A DNA stretch of 64,000 nt from Streptomyces caniscabiei (GCF_014930365.1 NZ_JABXWI010000003.1:1-64000); one strand, 5' to 3'; shown: positions 34,429-43,365, counted from the first letter of the stretch. Notes: generated by a model from the sequence alone, not told the origin. Numbers and translations are program-made.

Positions 34429-35277
34429 ATGTTCACGAATCTTTCATTCGGCCGCAGACTCCGGCTGAGGCGTCTGTACGGCGGCGACGGCGACAGGCTG
34501 CTCGTCGTGCCGCTGGACCACCCCATCAGCGACGGGCCGATCATCACGCGTGACGGCGGTCTCGACACGCTGGTCGGTCAACTCGCCGACAACGGCGCCG
34601 ACGCGGTGGTCCTGCACAAGGGCGGACTGCGTCATGTGGATCCGGCCCGGTTCTCGCGGACGTCGCTGATCGTCCATCTGAGCGCGAGCACGATGCACGC
34701 CCGGGACCCGGACGCCAAGTACCTCGTGAGCGGTGTCGACGAGGCGCTGCGGTACGGCGCCGACGGGGTCAGCGTCCACGTCAACCTCGGTTCGGCCGAG
34801 GAGCAGCAGCAGATCGCGGACCTCGGCCGGGTGTCGGACCTCTGCGACCGGTTGAACGTTCCGCTGCTGGCGATGATCTACCCCAGAGGGCCGAAGGTCA
34901 CCGATCCGCGGCAGCCCGCCCTCGTGAAGCACGCCATCACCGTGGCCGCCGAGCTGGGCGCCGACATCGTCAAGACGCCGTACGTGGGGTCGCCCGACGC
35001 GATGGCGGACGTGGTCAAGGACGCCGCCATTCCGGTCATCGTGGCGGGCGGACCGCGCAAGACCACCGTGCCCGACGTGCTGGCCTATGTGGACGAGGCG
35101 CTGCGCGGCGGCGTCAGCGGCTTCGCGATGGGCCGCAACATCTTCCAGTCCGCCGATCCGGGCGCCATGACACGGGAGATCGCGCAGCGCCTGCACAAGG
35201 TCCCCGACCGCCCTTTCGGCGACCGACTCTCCACCCAGGGCGCGCACCCGGGGCAGCTGCAGACCGTCGCCGGCTGA
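34429..35277 (+). CDS. ADH synthase (GriI-like, DhnA-type aldolase)
   Basis: A 282-residue class I aldolase of the DhnA/FBA family: 2-amino-3,7-dideoxy-D-threo-hept-6-ulosonate synthase. It joins aspartate 4-semialdehyde to a sugar-phosphate-derived C3 unit, the first step to 3-amino-4-hydroxybenzoate (GriI in grixazone). Asp30 (VPLDHPI), Tyr151 (MIYPRGP) and the Schiff-base Lys182 (DIVKTPYVG) match the catalytic trio of archaeal ADH synthase. A strong GGGAGGGG precedes the ATG at 34429. It heads the rightward operon, followed by the DHQ synthase II gene after 59 bp. Confidence 0.93.
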   Translation: MFTNLSFGRRLRLRRLYGGDGDRLLVVPLDHPISDGPIITRDGGLDTLVGQLADNGADAVVLHKGGLRHVDPARFSRTSLIVHLSASTMHARDPDAKYLVSGVDEALRYGADGVSVHVNLGSAEEQQQIADLGRVSDLCDRLNVPLLAMIYPRGPKVTDPRQPALVKHAITVAAELGADIVKTPYVGSPDAMADVVKDAAIPVIVAGGPRKTTVPDVLAYVDEALRGGVSGFAMGRNIFQSADPGAMTREIAQRLHKVPDRPFGDRLSTQGAHPGQLQTVAG

Positions 35278-35336
35278 GCCACCGCCCCGACATCTCTCGC
35301 CCCTCCACCACCCCTACCTCTACGGGAGTACGGAAC

Positions 35337-36443
35337 ATGAAGATCAGCTGGCTGGACGTCCGGGGCCTCGGCGAGGCCAAGGAGGCGATCCTTCAGGAAG
35401 CTCTCCACTACCGCGTCGAGGGCATCGTCGCGGACGAAGTCAAGGATCTGGCGGATCTGCCCCCCACGGTCACCAAGATCCTCTTCCCGCAGGGCAAGGA
35501 CCTGCCGGACGACTTCGGCGACGCGACGGTGGTCGTCGTGGACCCCGCCCGCCATGGTGTGACCCCGGCCGAACTGGCCCTCAAGCACCCCGGTGTGGAG
35601 TTCGGCCGGTTCGTGGAGATCATCGACGCGCCGACCCTGGAGGACGCCTGCGAGTCGGCGCGTACCGAGCGGTGGAGCCTGCTGCTCTTCCGGGACCCGA
35701 CCAAGATCCCGCTGGAGATCGTCATCGCCGCGGCCGCCCGCGCGACCGGCAGCCTGGTCACCGTCGCCCAGGACGTCGAGGAGGCGGAGATCATCTTCGG
35801 TGTGCTGGAGCACGGCTCGGACGGCGTGATGATGGCGCCGAAGGCGGTCGGAGAGGCGGCCAAACTGAAGGCCGCGGCGCAGGCCGACGTCCCCGACCTC
35901 GGTCTGACGGAGCTCGAGGTGGTGGAGACCGCGCACATCGGCATGGGTGAGCGTGCCTGCGTGGACACCTGCACCTACTTCCGCGAGGACGAGGGCATCC
36001 TGGTCGGCTCGCACTCCAAGGGCATGATCCTGTGCGTCAGCGAGACCCATCCGCTGCCCTACATGCCGACCCGTCCGTTCCGCGTCAACGCGGGCGCCAT
36101 CCACTCCTACACCCTGTCCAAGGACGAGCGCACCAGCTACCTCAGCGAACTCAAGGCGGGCAGCAAGGTGATGGCCGTCGACATCAAGGGCCGTACCCGG
36201 ATGGTGACGGTCGGCCGGGTCAAGATCGAGTCCCGCCCCCTCATCTCCATCGACGCGGTCGCGCCGAACGGCCGCCGGGTGAACCTCATCCTCCAGGACG
36301 ACTGGCACGTGCGGGTGCTCGGCCCCGGTGGCGTCGTCCTCAACAGCACCGAACTCAAGCCCGGTGACAAGGTGCTGGGCTACCTGCCGACCGAGGACCG
36401 GCACGTCGGTTACCCCATCGACGAGTTCTGCCTCGAGAAGTGA
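35337..36443 (+). CDS. 3-dehydroquinate synthase II family protein (GriH-like)
   Basis: The 368-residue DHQS-II (archaeal-type) protein has the family blocks VTVAQDVEEAEIIFGVLEHGSDG, RACVDTCTYF, GSHSKGMILCVSETHPLPYMPTRPFRVNAG and the C-terminal VGYPIDEFCLEK. In grixazone-type pathways the GriH homologue converts the GriI product to 3-amino-4-hydroxybenzoate, keeping the nitrogen. Bacteria do not otherwise use DHQS-II, so pairing with a GriI-like gene is diagnostic. GGGAG precedes the ATG. Its stop codon overlaps the GTG of the next gene. Confidence 0.94.
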   Translation: MKISWLDVRGLGEAKEAILQEALHYRVEGIVADEVKDLADLPPTVTKILFPQGKDLPDDFGDATVVVVDPARHGVTPAELALKHPGVEFGRFVEIIDAPTLEDACESARTERWSLLLFRDPTKIPLEIVIAAAARATGSLVTVAQDVEEAEIIFGVLEHGSDGVMMAPKAVGEAAKLKAAAQADVPDLGLTELEVVETAHIGMGERACVDTCTYFREDEGILVGSHSKGMILCVSETHPLPYMPTRPFRVNAGAIHSYTLSKDERTSYLSELKAGSKVMAVDIKGRTRMVTVGRVKIESRPLISIDAVAPNGRRVNLILQDDWHVRVLGPGGVVLNSTELKPGDKVLGYLPTEDRHVGYPIDEFCLEK

Positions 36444-37228
36444 GTCCTGCCATGGCGGTGGCGACGGACGGACGAGAGGTGCTGGACTTCCACGTCCGGC
36501 TCGCGCCGGTGCCCGGGGCACCGGACCGTCTGCTCGCCACCATGGACGAGTGCGGCATCGGCCGTGCGGTGGTCTGTGCGGGCGGCACCATGCCGCTCGC
36601 ACAGCTCTCCCGATTCCTGGTGGAGGGCGGGCACATCGAGTCGGACGCGGACAACGAGGCGGTGCTGCGGGCCTGCGCCGCGTCCGACGGCCGGCTGATC
36701 CCGTTCTACTTCGCCAACCCGCACCGGGCACCGGAGCGCTACCGCCGCGCGGCGGCGGACTTCCGCGGTGTGGAGATCTCCCCGGCGGTGCACGGAGTCG
36801 CGCTGGACGACCCGCGCACCGCCGGGCTCGTCGAGGTCGCCCGGGACGTCGGGCACAGCGTCTACACCGTGTGCCTGGAACGTCCCGGCAGCAGGGTCGC
36901 CGACCTGGTGACGCTCGCCGCGCGCCACCCCGAGGTCACCTTCGTCCTCGGGCATGCGGGCATCGGGAACATCGACCTGTACGCGGTCGAGTCGATCGCC
37001 CCGCTGCCGAACGTGCTGCTGGAGACATCGGGCGGCTACACCTGCGTGGCCCGCGCCGCGGTGGAGCAACTGGGCGCGGACCGGGTGCTCTTCGGCTCCG
37101 AGGCCCCGCTGCAGCACCCGGAGGTGGAGCTGACCAAGCTCCGCCGCCTGGGGATCGGTGACGACGACTGGCAGAAGATCGCGTGGCGCAACGCAAGCCG
37201 TCTTCTCGGACTGGAGGGAACGGAGTGA
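36440..37228 (+). CDS. Amidohydrolase-family protein, candidate benzoxazole-forming enzyme
   Basis: A 262-residue TIM-barrel protein of the amidohydrolase_2 family. The usual N-terminal DxHxH metal site reads LDFHVRL, so the second His is Arg, and the usual C-terminal GSD reads FGSEAP. The middle keeps FVLGHAGIGN and LLETSGGYTC. In nataxazole, A33853 and related pathways an amidohydrolase-family member cyclises an ortho-hydroxyanilide or ester to a benzoxazole; position between AHBA synthesis genes and a ligase suggests the same here. The start is GTG 36440 (GTGA overlap) or ATG 36452. The 3' end overlaps the ligase gene in the same way. Confidence 0.82.
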   Translation: MSPAMAVATDGREVLDFHVRLAPVPGAPDRLLATMDECGIGRAVVCAGGTMPLAQLSRFLVEGGHIESDADNEAVLRACAASDGRLIPFYFANPHRAPERYRRAAADFRGVEISPAVHGVALDDPRTAGLVEVARDVGHSVYTVCLERPGSRVADLVTLAARHPEVTFVLGHAGIGNIDLYAVESIAPLPNVLLETSGGYTCVARAAVEQLGADRVLFGSEAPLQHPEVELTKLRRLGIGDDDWQKIAWRNASRLLGLEGTE

Positions 37229-38538
37229 CGACGATGGACAAGCTGCCCCGTATCGGGGACTGGGCCACCTACGACGAACTCGCGGCGCGACAGCGGGCGG
37301 TGCTGCCCCAGGTCCTGGCACGGGCCGCAAAGTCGCCCTTCTACCAGGCCCGCCTGGGGCCGGACGGAACACCGGACGATCCCGCCGGCTTCCACCGGCT
37401 GCCCACCACCACCAAGACCGACCTGCGCGACAACTACCCGTTCGGCATGCTCGGCGTCGCGAAGAGCGAACTGGCGACGTACCACGAGTCCAGTGGTTCC
37501 ACCGGCCGGCCGACGCCGTCCTACTACACGGAGGACGACTGGGTCGACCTCGCCGAGCGCTTCGCCCGCAAGCGGGTCGGCATCGGCGCGTCGGACACCC
37601 TGCTGGTGCGCACCCCCTACGCCATGCTGCTCACCGGGCATCTGGCGCACGCGGCGGGGCGGTCGCACGGTGCGACGGTGGTCCCGGGCGACAACCGCTC
37701 ACTGGCCATGCCGTACTCACGGGTCGTCAGGGCGCTGCACGACCTCGACGTCACGCTGACCTGGTCGATGCCCACGGAGTGCCTGCTGTGGGCCGCCGCG
37801 GCCCGGGCCGCGGGGCTCCGGCCCGACGAGGACTTCCCGGCGCTGCGCGCGCTCTTCGTCGGCGGCGAGCCGCTCAGCCCGGCCCGGCGGGCCCGGATCA
37901 GCCGGGTGTGGGGCGTGCCGGTGGTGGAGGAGTACGGCTCCACCGAGACCGGGAGCCTGGCCGGCGAGTGCTCCGAGGGCCGGCTGCATCTATGGGCGGA
38001 CCGCGTCCTGTGCGAGGTACGGGACCCCGAGACCGGGGAGATCGGCACGGAGGGCACCGGGCAGCTCGTCGTGACGCCGCTCCACCGGGAGGCCATGCCG
38101 CTGCTGCGCTACAACCTGGAGGACGCGGTCGAGGTGTCCTACGACCCGTGCCCGTGCGGCTGGGTGCTGCCCACCGTCACCGTCCTCGGACGGGATGTCT
38201 ACGGACACCGGATCGGCGACACCCTGGTCACCCAGCACCGGCTGGAGGACCTCGTGTACCGGCTGCCGGACACCTACGGCGTGCTGTTCTGGCGGGCGCA
38301 GACCGCGTCCGGCCACCTGCGTGTCGAGGTCGAGGTCGAGGCCGCGCACGAGGCCGCGGCCTGCGGCGAACTCGCGGCGGCGGTACGGCGGGAGCTGGGC
38401 GTGGAGTGCCGGGTCGAAGGGGTCGCACCGGGCGGCCTGGTGCCGCTGGACGTGCTCACGGGCATGCCCGATGTCGTCAAGCCGCGAAGCCTGTTCGGTC
38501 CCGACGAGGACTGGAACAAGGCCGTCCTCTACTACTGA
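37225..38538 (+). CDS. PaaK-like AMP-dependent ligase (aryl acid activation)
   Basis: This 437-residue adenylating enzyme of the phenylacetate-CoA ligase (PaaK) branch has the P-loop-like HESSGSTGRPTPSY, the A5 motif EEYGSTETGS, LVVTPLHREAMPLLRYN, and a CxxCG-type DPCPCG segment. A PaaK C-terminal domain follows (EDLVYRLPDTYGVLF). It should activate an aminohydroxybenzoate as acyl-adenylate or CoA thioester for amide or ester formation with a second aminophenol. The GTG at 37225 overlaps the preceding stop codon (GTGA), with GGAGGG upstream; ATG 37234 is possible. No carrier protein or condensation domain is nearby, so the ligase may form the bond directly. Confidence 0.9.
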   Translation: MTTMDKLPRIGDWATYDELAARQRAVLPQVLARAAKSPFYQARLGPDGTPDDPAGFHRLPTTTKTDLRDNYPFGMLGVAKSELATYHESSGSTGRPTPSYYTEDDWVDLAERFARKRVGIGASDTLLVRTPYAMLLTGHLAHAAGRSHGATVVPGDNRSLAMPYSRVVRALHDLDVTLTWSMPTECLLWAAAARAAGLRPDEDFPALRALFVGGEPLSPARRARISRVWGVPVVEEYGSTETGSLAGECSEGRLHLWADRVLCEVRDPETGEIGTEGTGQLVVTPLHREAMPLLRYNLEDAVEVSYDPCPCGWVLPTVTVLGRDVYGHRIGDTLVTQHRLEDLVYRLPDTYGVLFWRAQTASGHLRVEVEVEAAHEAAACGELAAAVRRELGVECRVEGVAPGGLVPLDVLTGMPDVVKPRSLFGPDEDWNKAVLYY

Positions 38539-38561
38539 GACGCTCGTCGAGAGTTGTGATC

Positions 38562-39776
38562 ATGAATCTGAGTCGCAGAGCCCCCTCGTGGGGCCACGGC
38601 GAGTGCCGCATCGCCATCGTGGGTGCCGGCATCGCCGGCCTCACCGTGGCCCTGGCCCTGGGGCGGGCCGGCATCCGCAGCGAGGTCTTCGAGCAGACGA
38701 AGAACCTGCGCGAGGTGGGCGCCGGGGTGCAGGTCGCGCCCAACGCCACCCGTCTGCTGCACCGTCTCGGTCTCGAACGACGGCTGAACACGGTGGCGGT
38801 GCGCCCGTCCGCGGTGGAGATGCGCCGCTGGGACGACGGCCGACTGCTCGGCCGCACCGACCTCGGAGACGCCTGCGAGGATCTGTACGGGGCGCCGTAC
38901 CACACCGTGCACCGCGCCGACCTGCACCAGGCGCTGCTGTACGGCATCGACGACAACAACCTGCACATCGGCCGCCGTTGCGTGGGCGTCGAGGAACTGC
39001 CGGACGCGGTACTGCTCCGGTTCGAGGACGGCTCGGTGCACGAGGCGGACGTGGTGATCGGTGCCGACGGCATCCACTCGGTGGTGCGTGACGCCCTCGC
39101 CATGGACGAGCCCAGGTTCTCCGGGCAGTCCATCTACCGGGGGCTGGTGCCGGGCCGTCACCTGCCGTTCCTCGTGGAGGACCCGAAGGTGCGGCTGTGG
39201 CTGGGGCCGGACCAGCACTGCGTGTGCTATCCGGTGAGCGCCGGCGAATGGATCAGTGTCGGGGCCACGGCCCCCGCCGGCGACTGGTCGGTCGAGTCGT
39301 GGACCGCCGAGGGCCGTGTCGAGGACCTCGTCGAGACGTACCAGGGCTGGGACGAGGAGGTGCTCACCGTCCTCAAGGCGCTCGACCGGGTGGGACGCTG
39401 GGCCCTGCACGACCGCGACCCGCTTCGGCACTGGTCCACCGGCAGGATCGCGGTGGTGGGGGACGCGGCGCACCCCATGCTTCCCTTCCAGGCCCAGGGG
39501 GCCAACCAGTCGATCGAGGACGCGATCGTGCTCGCCGCCTGCCTGCGGGAGGCCACGCGGGACGGCATCCCGCAGGCGCTGAAGCGCTACGAGCAGGTGC
39601 GCCGACCGCGCACGGACCGGCTTCAGCAGATGTCCCGGGTGAACGCCCGTACCTTCCATCTCTCCGACGGACAGGGACAGCGCGAACGCGACCAGTCCCT
39701 GGCCGGCGCCCAGAACCTGCGCGAACAGGAGTGGTTGTACGGCTACGACGCCGAGTCGGCGCTCCTGGCGGAGTAG
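38562..39776 (+). CDS. FAD-dependent hydroxylase (salicylate 1-monooxygenase-like)
   Basis: A 404-residue class A flavoprotein monooxygenase with IVGAGIAGLTVALALGRAG at the N-terminus, VIGADGIHSVVRDAL and GDAAHPMLPFQAQGANQSIEDA. It resembles salicylate hydroxylases and the PtmB3-type enzyme that hydroxylates 3-amino-4-hydroxybenzoate in platensimycin biosynthesis. Either the AHBA unit or the assembled product could be the substrate, including oxidative decarboxylation. It is the last gene of the rightward operon (23 bp after the ligase gene) and ends at a 25-bp hairpin. Confidence 0.92.
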   Translation: MNLSRRAPSWGHGECRIAIVGAGIAGLTVALALGRAGIRSEVFEQTKNLREVGAGVQVAPNATRLLHRLGLERRLNTVAVRPSAVEMRRWDDGRLLGRTDLGDACEDLYGAPYHTVHRADLHQALLYGIDDNNLHIGRRCVGVEELPDAVLLRFEDGSVHEADVVIGADGIHSVVRDALAMDEPRFSGQSIYRGLVPGRHLPFLVEDPKVRLWLGPDQHCVCYPVSAGEWISVGATAPAGDWSVESWTAEGRVEDLVETYQGWDEEVLTVLKALDRVGRWALHDRDPLRHWSTGRIAVVGDAAHPMLPFQAQGANQSIEDAIVLAACLREATRDGIPQALKRYEQVRRPRTDRLQQMSRVNARTFHLSDGQGQRERDQSLAGAQNLREQEWLYGYDAESALLAE

Positions 39777-39778
39777 CG

Positions 39779-39836
39779 CGCCGGACGGACGACGGCGCCG
39801 CGGCCCGGGAGCCGCGGCGCCGTCGTCCGTCCGGCG
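39779..39836. terminator. 25-bp perfect terminator hairpin
   Basis: A 25-bp perfect stem with an eight-base loop (CCCGGGAG) starts three bases after the hydroxylase stop codon. It also lies downstream of the convergent aspartate kinase gene and so closes both transcripts. Confidence 0.88.
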
Positions 39837-39912
39837 GACGTCTGTTCGCCCCACGTCGGCGGTCGCCCGCCGGTGTCACCCGCCGGTGTACCCACCGGCT
39901 CACCCGTCGCTG

Positions 39913-41154
39913 TCACCCGTCGCTGTCGGTGTCGGCGAGGCCGAACTCCGTGTGCAGGAGCCTCAGGGTCTCCACGTGATGGTGGCGGGGGACGATCACC
40001 GAGACGCGTAGCTGCGAACTGGAGACCCAGCTGGTGGCGATCCCCACCCCGGAGAGCACCATGGTGAGACGGGCCAGATACTCCGGGCGGTTCAGCAGGC
40101 CCATCCCGACCAGGGACACCTTGGCGACGTCCGTGTCCACCCGGATGCCGCCGCCCAGCGGGGCCACGGCCCTCTCCAGCGGCTCCCTGATCCGCTCGAC
40201 ATCGCTGTGCCGGATGGTGAAGCCCATCCGGAACTCCTCCTCCTGCGGACCGGAGCGGGCGACGAGGTCGACCGGGACCGCGTTTCCGGCCAGGATGCCC
40301 AGGATCGTGGAGACCGGGTCGCCCTTGCCCTTGCAGTGCACGAGGACGCGCGCCACGTCCGTGTCCGACGTGATGGCGCTGACCGCGCTCCCGGTCTCCA
40401 GCAGCCCCGCGTCCCTCTGGCTCACCACGGTCCCCTCCCTGTCCACCAAAGAGCTTCTGACATGCAGATCGACTCCCTTGGCCGCGGCCAGCTCCGCCGA
40501 CCTGGAGTGCAGCACCTTCGCGCCCGAGAACGCCATCTCCACCATGACGTCCGCGGACACGTACGGGAGCTTGCGGGCCGCCTCCACCAGACGGGGATCG
40601 GCCGTGTACACGCCGTCCACGTCCGTGTAGATCTCACAGCTGCCGGCGTCGAGGGCGGCCGCGAGCGCCACGGCCGTGGTGTCCGAGCCACCGCGGCCCA
40701 GGGTGACCACGTCACCGACGTGGTTGATCCCCTGGAAGCCCCCGACGACGACCACGCGTTCCTCGTCCAGGCAGCTCCGCACCCGCCCGGTGTCGATCGT
40801 GTCGATCATGCCCTCACCGTGGCGGCCCACCGCCCGGATGCCGGCCTGCGGCCCGGTGAGGGAGACGGCCGGCACACCCAGCCGCTCCAGCGCCAGGGCC
40901 AGCAACGCGGCCGAGGCGTACTCGCCCGTCGCCAGCAACTGGTCGGTCTCCCGCGGCGCCCGCCGTGCCGCGTCCCGCCCCCCGATCTCGTCGACCAGGG
41001 CCAGGAGTTCGTCGGTGGTGTCTCCGCGGGCAGAGACGACGACCACGGTGCGCCGGCCGGCACGGCGGGTCGACGCCACCCGCTCGGAGATCCTGCGAAG
41101 TCGCTCCGCCCCGGCAAGCGAACTCCCCCCGTACTTCTGCACCAAGATGCCCAC
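39913..41154 (-). CDS. Aspartate kinase with diverged ACT region
   Basis: A 413-residue aspartokinase (KYGGSS at residues 7-12, VVSARGDTTDEL, GRGGSDTTAVALAAAL, TDVDGVYTADPR) with two C-terminal ACT domains. It phosphorylates aspartate, the first step to aspartate semialdehyde, which is the nitrogen donor for 3,4-AHBA. In the ACT region the usual SxxKMFxxL and STSEI segments read YLARLTMVLSGVG and SSSQLRVSVI. The allosteric Lys/Thr site is therefore probably altered and the enzyme may be feedback-insensitive. Start GTG at 41154 (GGAGGG upstream). No aspartate semialdehyde dehydrogenase gene is nearby. It lies 148 bp downstream of gcl in the same direction. Confidence 0.93.
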   Translation of the reverse strand: MGILVQKYGGSSLAGAERLRRISERVASTRRAGRRTVVVVSARGDTTDELLALVDEIGGRDAARRAPRETDQLLATGEYASAALLALALERLGVPAVSLTGPQAGIRAVGRHGEGMIDTIDTGRVRSCLDEERVVVVGGFQGINHVGDVVTLGRGGSDTTAVALAAALDAGSCEIYTDVDGVYTADPRLVEAARKLPYVSADVMVEMAFSGAKVLHSRSAELAAAKGVDLHVRSSLVDREGTVVSQRDAGLLETGSAVSAITSDTDVARVLVHCKGKGDPVSTILGILAGNAVPVDLVARSGPQEEEFRMGFTIRHSDVERIREPLERAVAPLGGGIRVDTDVAKVSLVGMGLLNRPEYLARLTMVLSGVGIATSWVSSSQLRVSVIVPRHHHVETLRLLHTEFGLADTDSDG

Positions 41155-41302
41155 GGCTGGTCCCTCCCCCGTCCCCGATCCGGCCGCGCGGTCTGGTTCG
41201 GTGCTGCGGCCCTCTCGGAGCCTGCCTTGCCGGGCGGGCCGGGACATCACCCGTTCGCGGGATGCCGAGGGGTGGGAGCGGGATTCCCGGCCCGCCCCGG
41301 TC

Positions 41303-43087
41303 TCACCCCCGCAGCGCCCTGATCGACGTGGGCGCGTGCCCCGGCTCCGTCGCGAGTTCCTCGAACTCGACCACGTTGCCGATGTCGTTCGTCGTGGACA
41401 TCGAGATGTTGGTGACGCGTTCCAGGATGGCCTCGACGACGACGGGCACCCGGTGCTCCGCCGCGAGCTTCCTGGCCTGTTCGAAGGCGTCGGCCAGGTC
41501 GGCCGGGTCGGTCACCCGGATCGCCTTGCAGCCGAGGCCCTCGGCGACCTTGACGTGGTCGACGCCGTAGACGCCCAGCTCGGGCGAGTTGACGTTCTCG
41601 AACTCCAGGTTGACCTGGAAGTCGATGTCGAAGGCGCGCTGGGCCTGGCGGATGAGGCCCAGATAGGCGTTGTTGACCAGGACGTGGACGTACGGGATGC
41701 GGTGCTGCGCCCCGACGGCCAGCTCCTCGATCATGAACTGGAGGTCGTAGTCACCGGAGAGGGCCACGACGGACGCCTCCGGGTCGGCCTTGGCGACGCC
41801 GAGCGCGGCCGGCACGGTCCAGCCCAGGGGGCCCGCCTGACCGCAGTTGATCCAGTGGCGCGGGCGCTGGACGTGGAGCATCTGGGCGCCGGCGATCTGG
41901 GAGAGGCCGATGGTGGAGACGTACCGGGTCTCGGGCCCGAAGGCCTTGTTCATCTCCTCGTAGACGCGCTGCGGCTTGATCGGGATGTCGTCGAAGTGCG
42001 TACGGCGCTGGAGGCGGGCCCTGCGGTCCTGCACCTCCGCCGCCCAGGCCGAGCGGTCCGGCAGCCGGCCCTCGGCCTTCAGCTCCCGTGCCACGGCGAC
42101 GAACAGCTCCAGCGCGGCCCTGGCGTCGGAGGCGATGCCGTAGTCGGGGGCGAAGATCCTGCCGATCTGGGTGGGCTCGACGTCGACGTGGACGAAGGTG
42201 CGTCCGGCGGTGTAGACGTCCAGTTTCCCGGTGTGCCGGTTGGCCCAGCGGTTGCCGATGCCGAGGACGAAGTCGGACTCCAGGAAGGTGGCGTTGCCGT
42301 AGCGGTGGGAGGTCTGGAGGCCGACCATGCCGGCGTTCAGCTCGTGGTCGTCGGGCAGGGCGCCCCAGCCCATGAGGGTGGGGACCACCGGAACGCCGAT
42401 CAACTCGGCGAATTCGACGAGGAGTTCGCAGGCGTCGGCGTTGATGATCCCGCCGCCGGCGACGATCAGCGGCCGCTCCGACGCGTTCAGCATCCCGATC
42501 GCCTTCTCGATCTGGGCGCGGGTGGCGGCGGGCTTGTAGACCGGGAGCGGCTCGTAGGTGTCGGGGTCGAACTCGATCTCGGTGAGCTGGACGTCGATGG
42601 GCAGGTCGATGAGGACGGGCCCGGGACGGCCGGAGCGCATCAGGTGGAAGGCCTGCTGGAAGACGCCGGGGACCTGCGCGGCCTCCAGGACGGTGACGGC
42701 CATCTTCGTGACCGGCCTGGCGATGGCGGCGATGTCGACGGCCTGGAAGTCCTCCTTGTGGATCACGGTCGTCGGCGCCTGGCCCGTGACGCAGAGGATC
42801 GGGATCGAGTCACCGATGGCCGAGTAGAGCCCGGTGATCATGTCGGTGCCGGCGGGCCCGGAGGTGCCGACGCAGACGCCGATGTTCCCGGCCCGGGTGC
42901 GGGTGTACCCCTCGGCCATGTGCGAGGCGCCCTCGACGTGCCGGGCGAGGGTGTGCTGGATGCCGCCCGCGGCTTTCAGGGCCGCGTAGAAGGGGTTGAT
43001 CGCGGCGCCGGGGACCCCGAACGCGTCTTTGACGCCTTCGCGCTTGAGGATCTCGACTGCCGCGCGGGCAGCGGTCATACGAGCCAT
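41303..43087 (-). CDS. gcl: Glyoxylate carboligase
   Basis: A 594-residue thiamine-diphosphate enzyme condenses two glyoxylate molecules to tartronate semialdehyde and CO2. The N-terminal block [34 protein letters not shown] has Val in place of the usual catalytic ThDP glutamate (GVPGAAI), the hallmark of Gcl. The C-terminal ThDP motif contains [17 protein letters not shown] and [13 protein letters not shown]. Length is standard and AGGAG lies six bases before the ATG at 43087. It completes the Hyi/GlxR pathway but is separated from those genes by the whole secondary-metabolite cluster. Its promoter carries the same tandem operators. Confidence 0.96.
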   Translation of the reverse strand: MARMTAARAAVEILKREGVKDAFGVPGAAINPFYAALKAAGGIQHTLARHVEGASHMAEGYTRTRAGNIGVCVGTSGPAGTDMITGLYSAIGDSIPILCVTGQAPTTVIHKEDFQAVDIAAIARPVTKMAVTVLEAAQVPGVFQQAFHLMRSGRPGPVLIDLPIDVQLTEIEFDPDTYEPLPVYKPAATRAQIEKAIGMLNASERPLIVAGGGIINADACELLVEFAELIGVPVVPTLMGWGALPDDHELNAGMVGLQTSHRYGNATFLESDFVLGIGNRWANRHTGKLDVYTAGRTFVHVDVEPTQIGRIFAPDYGIASDARAALELFVAVARELKAEGRLPDRSAWAAEVQDRRARLQRRTHFDDIPIKPQRVYEEMNKAFGPETRYVSTIGLSQIAGAQMLHVQRPRHWINCGQAGPLGWTVPAALGVAKADPEASVVALSGDYDLQFMIEELAVGAQHRIPYVHVLVNNAYLGLIRQAQRAFDIDFQVNLEFENVNSPELGVYGVDHVKVAEGLGCKAIRVTDPADLADAFEQARKLAAEHRVPVVVEAILERVTNISMSTTNDIGNVVEFEELATEPGHAPTSIRALRG

Positions 43088-43183
43088 TGCGTACTCCTGC
43101 TTCAGCTGCCGGACTCGCGCTCCCGTCGCGCCCCGCGGTGAGCACTTCCGTGATCTCGTCAGTGGGTGGTGAACCTGCACAGT

Positions 43184-43219
43184 TTCCATATTACGGAAAA
43201 CTTTTTCTGCTATCTGGAA
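43184..43219. promoter_or_regulatory. Tandem operators upstream of gcl
   Basis: TTCCATATTACGGAA (43184-43198) and TTCTGCTATCTGGAA (43205-43219) lie 21 bp apart centre to centre. Read toward gcl, the distal site is TTCCAGATAGCAGAA, nearly the distal hyi site TTCCATTAAGCAGAA. A shared AllR-like repressor for gcl and hyi-glxR is the simplest explanation. Confidence 0.75.
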
Positions 43220-43365
43220 GCAATGTAGGGGGCGGGTCGAGAAGCGTCAAGGGCGGGGTCCGGGGAATCCACCGGGGCCTCTCGGGGTGTTTCCCTGCCG
43301 GGGCGGCCCCGCCTGGAGGACGATGAGGAGGCGGTTTCGACGGGCCCGGCGGTGGGGTGGGGAGC

